Shown here one piece after another: positions 21,116 to 64,000 of a stretch of 64,000 nt of DNA. A model generated the notes under the pieces. That model saw only the letters and a program-made list of their open reading frames with translations. It was not told the origin of the DNA and did not search any database. This stretch comes from Amoebidium appalachense (Eukaryota > Ichthyosporea). Position numbers and translations under genes: made by a program. The stretch is taken from contig CAVNZM010000010.1 of assembly GCA_963693365.1 (NCBI GenBank), forward strand, positions 372,001 to 436,000, written 5' to 3'. Numbering within the stretch: the first letter of the stretch is position 1; each line of letters starts with the position of its first letter.

Positions 21116-21116
<1 letters not shown>
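20118..21116. other. AT-rich gene-poor stretch
   Basis: Unique AT-rich sequence with many stops in all frames. No gene, RNA or repeat was recognised. Confidence 0.6.
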
Positions 21117-21173
<57 letters not shown>

Positions 21174-21285
21174 ACACACACACCACCACCACCTGACCAC
21201 CACCGCAACAGCCACCACCACATATTGCCAAAAAAAAAAAAAAAAAAAAAAAAAGAAAGAAAGAAAAAGAAAAAAAGAAAACCAT
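21117..21285. repeat. C57 homopolymer followed by an A-rich tract
   Basis: 57 consecutive C (21117-21173), then CACCACCAC-rich sequence, then A-rich 21230-21285. Confidence 0.97.
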
Positions 21286-21379
21286 TTATAAACAGCCTTT
21301 TGTTAATAGGGATGGTATGATGGCAAACAAAAGCACTTCCGATATAAACTGGCACTATAAAAGTGGGTCATGCACACCC

Positions 21380-21381
<2 letters not shown>

Positions 21382-21449
<68 letters not shown>
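21382..21449. repeat. (GT)n microsatellite
   Basis: About 34 uninterrupted GT units, flanked on the right by AGCGCAAGCGCA repeats. Confidence 0.97.
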
Positions 21450-21451
<2 letters not shown>

Positions 21452-22197
21452 CGCAAGCGCAAGCGCACGCGCTGGTTTGGATGTGGAGGGGGGAGGGGAT
21501 GGGGTGGGGTTGAATTCATCCAATGTCGTGGCATCAGACGGCAGCCCCCCCCCCCCCCCCAACACACACACGATGGGTGAAGGTTTTTCTTATTTCTTGG
21601 TTTGTTTGTTTTTTGGGTGGGTGGGTGGCCGGGTGCGTGTGTGTGCCTGTGTGGGAAAATTTGTTTGGGGGGGGAAGGGGGGGGGGGAGGAGGTTTGCTG
21701 TTGTATTGTCACCAGTTGCAACTTTTATTCTTACCAAGCCTCTGCTTATCTCAACTCATCACGATTACTACGTAGCTACCTAATGCATACCACATATCAG
21801 ACTGCACGAAAAATATCAGCAAAAGGCACCAAAAGAGATCTTTAGTGTTTATACATCTTTGAAAAAGTGAAAACAATTACTATCTTTGTAACCAACACCT
21901 TATTGCATAGCCAAGACTTCATTCTAACATCAAAAAAGCTATTTCTCTTTCTTCTACTTCTGGAGATTCTTTGTGGTTTTCTCACGACCACACACTAATT
22001 GAAAGCTTTAAATTCTTCCTCATTCACCTCAACATTAGAGAATTGAACGAAGCATCAAATCTTACTGCAGCGTTATTACAGGCAATACTTTACTTATGAT
22101 AGCATTCCAAAACAAACTCAAGATGCTGCCCCTCAAAATCAAAAAACGAAGAAAACCCCAACTTATTTCGTTACATTCAGCAGCACCCCCCCCCCCC

Positions 22198-22825
22198 CAT
22201 GTTACCCGCCGGCGTAACATAACTCGGACTATCGGTTTGGCTTTTTTCAAGCCCAAAGCAATGGGTGATACCATATTTCCGGCTGACATCCGGGGGCATA
22301 GCTTTCCGTTCGAAGACGATAAAGTTCCGCCCTAGTAAGCGTGTTACTACCCTGCGGCGTGGGTCAAATCTCATATTTTCCCCTCTGATTACGAATTCTG
22401 TGGCCTTCGGGACTTAATTCTTTTCAGCTGGTGTAGTATGTTAGCCAGGGAAGTATCGACTTAGGTATCGACGGGGGAGCTTCCTAGAAGCCCCGTCTCC
22501 TGAGTTCCTATCTATATTTTTCTTGCTTCTGCTTACTGCTGCAACTTTAACCCCCGGCCTTTCCCACTGCCCTTGCCTGCATAAGCAACCCTGCTCGTCT
22601 CTGATCAAGACGGGTGACCTACTCATGTTCAAGTGAAACAGTATCTGAGTTGGGTTTCGTTAACGAGGGGAATAGGTCGAAACTCGGGTACTGTGGATGA
22701 CGTGGGCCCCCCCTGAGGATGGGCTCTGCTTATTATGCATACTCTTTATGTATGGCTTGCATTCTGCATCGTGTTATCCGTTTGTTCTTGTGTACTTCGT
22801 ACTTTTTGACGCATTCAAAACCCCC
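22198..22825 (-). repeat. 0.63-kb repeat, inverted copy of 62482-63106
   Basis: It matches the reverse complement of 62482-63106. Identical 63-residue shadow frames at 22441-22632 and 62672-62863 show exact identity over at least 190 bp. The right end is a family B module running into poly(C) at about 22821-22843. Confidence 0.92.
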
Positions 22826-22985
22826 CCCCCCCCCCCCCCCCCCTTGCACCCCCCAAACAGGGTAAAGAACCTACAAAACATAGCTGTCAAGCTAAAAACA
22901 CTGATAACACGGATACATAAATACTGCACAGCCCAAACTTCAAAATCAAATGCCCATATCCGCTGAAAGTGATCAAGGCACCCGT

Positions 22986-49236
<26,251 letters not shown>

Positions 49237-49466
49237 CTCCCGCAGGCGATGCTGGGCGGGGCGGACGCCCGGGCCCTTGCCCTGGCATTTTACCGCTGGT
49301 GTACATTGTTTATGTTTTGTTTTAAGGTTGTTGGATAGAATAATACAGTGATGATGGGAGGGGGGGAGATGGGGCGAGAGCGAGGCTTGAAGTGACCTGA
49401 ATTTTTGTTGCGGTTGGCAACTGTTGAAGCAAGATTTTGTTGCCGGTGAAATGTCTCACATGTCAA

Positions 49467-49583
49467 CCAATCAGATTCTTCCATAGCCTCATTTGATTGG
49501 CTCGTTATAATTTACCTGCCATTATATGTCGGTATGTCACGTCCAAATTCCTCCGCAAAAATAGTGGTACTTCTTCAGCCAAT
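49467..49583 (-). promoter_or_regulatory. cluster of three CCAAT boxes upstream of the myosin gene
   Basis: CCAAT at 49467-49471 and 49579-49583 (plus strand) and at 49496-49500 (minus strand). CCAAT boxes act in either orientation through NF-Y-type factors. They lie 230-350 bp above the provisional start. No convincing TATA box was found. Confidence 0.45.
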
Positions 49584-50328
49584 CGGTAGGCACTGAAAGG
49601 GTTGAAACTATGTGATCACAGATCGCCGCGAGCGCGTGTGAACAGTTTTTTTCAAAGTTTTGTTTTGAAGTTAGAGACACACCCACACACAGCTCTTTTA
49701 TTCAAGTTGAGGACGGCGTCTACGTCAGCTTTAATATGCATAGGCTGCGTTCACACCGCGCGGGGCATCTCACAGTCAGCATGATGCTTAGCCAGTTGGG
49801 TATTCATTCTCACTATGGTGGTGCACGTGCACCTTGGCACCATGCATATGACTCAACGGTATCTTATCATCTGTGTATGTCCTGTTCGTCTGAATAAAAA
49901 CACGGAGGCAAAAGAGCATGGTCACCAAAACTTGCACCGCGGGAACTTTTCAAACATGCCGTACACCGCCCACGTAGCCCCTCGAGCTCGCTTCACGGTG
50001 CCAACGTTCCAGTTAGTGGGGTTGTATTGGCGCTTACAGTTGGGCTATTTACAGTGTCAGCTCCTAGTATGGCATTCCCCCCAGCCGGCGAATCGGGTGG
50101 TTTGACTGCTGGGGGGCCGGGTCAGGCACCTTTACAGTACGTGACAGGGTCACAAGATAATTACCCATGCACTGGCAGATTGGGCGTGTGACAGTCCATG
50201 TAGAAACCGTGAAAAATAGAATCTTGCATGACATGGTTTCAAACCTGAACTGAAGATACATGAATTAGGGTTCACCTCAGGTGGGTGTTTTTCGTAGCCT
50301 AAGTTAGTGGCATACAGATCATCATATT

Positions 50329-50383
<55 letters not shown>

Positions 50384-50420
50384 CTCCACCCACCCACCCA
50401 CCCCTTCCCTTCGAGAGCTC

Positions 50421-50461
<41 letters not shown>

Positions 50462-50505
50462 ACACGCACACCTCCACCCACCCACCCACACCTTCCCTTC
50501 GAGAG

Positions 50506-50658
<153 letters not shown>

Positions 50659-51096
50659 ACACCCACACACACACACACGTGTACACACACACACACACAC
50701 ACACACGTACACAAACACACACACAATCGCTCATTCAACTCACACACATTGTCATCAAGTTGATCCATCTCGTAGGGAAAGTGAAGAGGATTGTGCTGGG
50801 TTCTGAAGACAGTCAGATTGACTTCAAACTAGCCACACCACGGCGGTGCACATGCACACCCACACATGTGCAGCTCCCCCTTCCCCCCCCCCCCTCACCC
50901 CCAACCTCTCCTCCCCCTCCCCTCCTCCTCTGAGAATCCCCGAAGTCTTTAAAAAATAAAGTAAATTAATACATAGAACAAAAAAAAACACAAGAGCTCG
51001 AGAGGAGCACGAGAGGACACCAAGCATTTTGCCCACGGAGAGAGGAGGAGGTGGAGGTGGGAGAGGGCAGGCGGAAGAAGGGGGAGAGGCGGGGGG

Positions 51097-51127
<31 letters not shown>

Positions 51128-51168
51128 AGTGGTTTCTGCAAAAGGAGTCCGTTTATGTCGATGTTATT

Positions 51169-51174
51169 TTTATT
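51169..51174 (-). terminator. possible polyadenylation signal of the PLC gene
   Basis: AATAAA on the minus strand, about 370 bp after the PLC stop. No cleavage site or U/GU-rich element was confirmed. Confidence 0.3.
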
Positions 51175-51542
51175 GCGCCAATACAGCTGAATATCGTAGC
51201 GAGTTCTAAACAGACTAGAAGCCCACGCAGACTCCAGATATTCACTCGTAGCACAGCTAATAACGAACAATAATCAGTCAATATTATCACACACCACTTA
51301 ATTTAACTTGATTGCTGTTAAGCCTATGTTTGGTAAACACATGTTACATGGGTTTAAACTTCATAGCAGTTAAACTAAATTTATATGCAACCTTGGTACA
51401 TATTTCACACTCACATATACATGATAATTGTACATATCACGAAGACGATTTAGAAATCAATTTCAACCCACCAAATCTTGTGCATAAAATACACAAAATT
51501 GCTAAGTGGGGCGGGGGGGGCGGGGGGGTTTCAAATCAAAAA

Positions 51543-64000
<12,458 letters not shown>

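Noticed and set aside
22441-22632. 63-residue frame repeated exactly at 62672-62863
   Set aside because: Exact repetition reflects a duplicated non-coding repeat. The frame is short, has no known motif and is absent from other family B copies.
50720-50850. Possible extra exon between the PLC and myosin genes
   Set aside because: The PLC ends cleanly at 51543 with a complete C2 domain, and the myosin frame does not need it. Neither strand shows a matching splice pair.

Overview
This is eukaryotic nuclear DNA. It has two intron-dense protein genes on the minus strand, one two-exon gene on the plus strand, nested LTR retrotransposons, a LINE fragment, and introns packed with microsatellites and very long G or C runs. 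The gene set fits an opisthokont-type or amoeboid-type protist such as a unicellular holozoan. That assignment is an inference and is low confidence: the evidence is a delta-like PI-PLC, a class I myosin with a TEDS serine and a TH1 tail, and a chromodomain Ty3/gypsy element.

Layout. Positions 1-14590 are one Ty3/gypsy chromovirus on the minus strand, cut off by the left window edge. Two other LTR elements have inserted into its pol region: a Gag-only element at 2309-5802 (plus strand, TSD TATCC) and a non-autonomous element with no polymerase at 7945-11498 (minus strand, TSD GTCAT). Positions 14591-16338 hold a GT tract, a degenerate non-LTR reverse transcriptase fragment and a small inverted-repeat element. 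Positions 17326-18580 are a CCAAT/TATA promoter and a two-exon gene of unknown function. Positions 18581-22985 are gene-poor and hold poly(C)-ended interspersed repeats.

Positions 22986-49236 (minus) are a complete 33-exon class I myosin. Every exon junction I placed keeps the reading frame, giving 1185 codons plus a stop from the chosen Met. Positions 49237-51542 are intergenic with three CCAAT boxes. Positions 51543-64000 (minus) are the last 16 exons of a phosphoinositide phospholipase C: EF-hand end, X domain, acidic linker, Y domain and C2. All residues of the known active site are present.

The two large genes are plausibly linked in function. Class I myosin TH1 domains bind acidic phosphoinositides such as PIP2, which PI-PLC hydrolyses. 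Their adjacency alone does not prove a joint role.

Most striking points: two LTR elements whose primer-binding sites match the 5' end of a tRNA rather than the 3' end; many 3' splice sites preceded by (CA)n instead of a pyrimidine tract; tandem duplications that begin at splice junctions; and two short interspersed repeat families anchored on poly(G)/poly(C).
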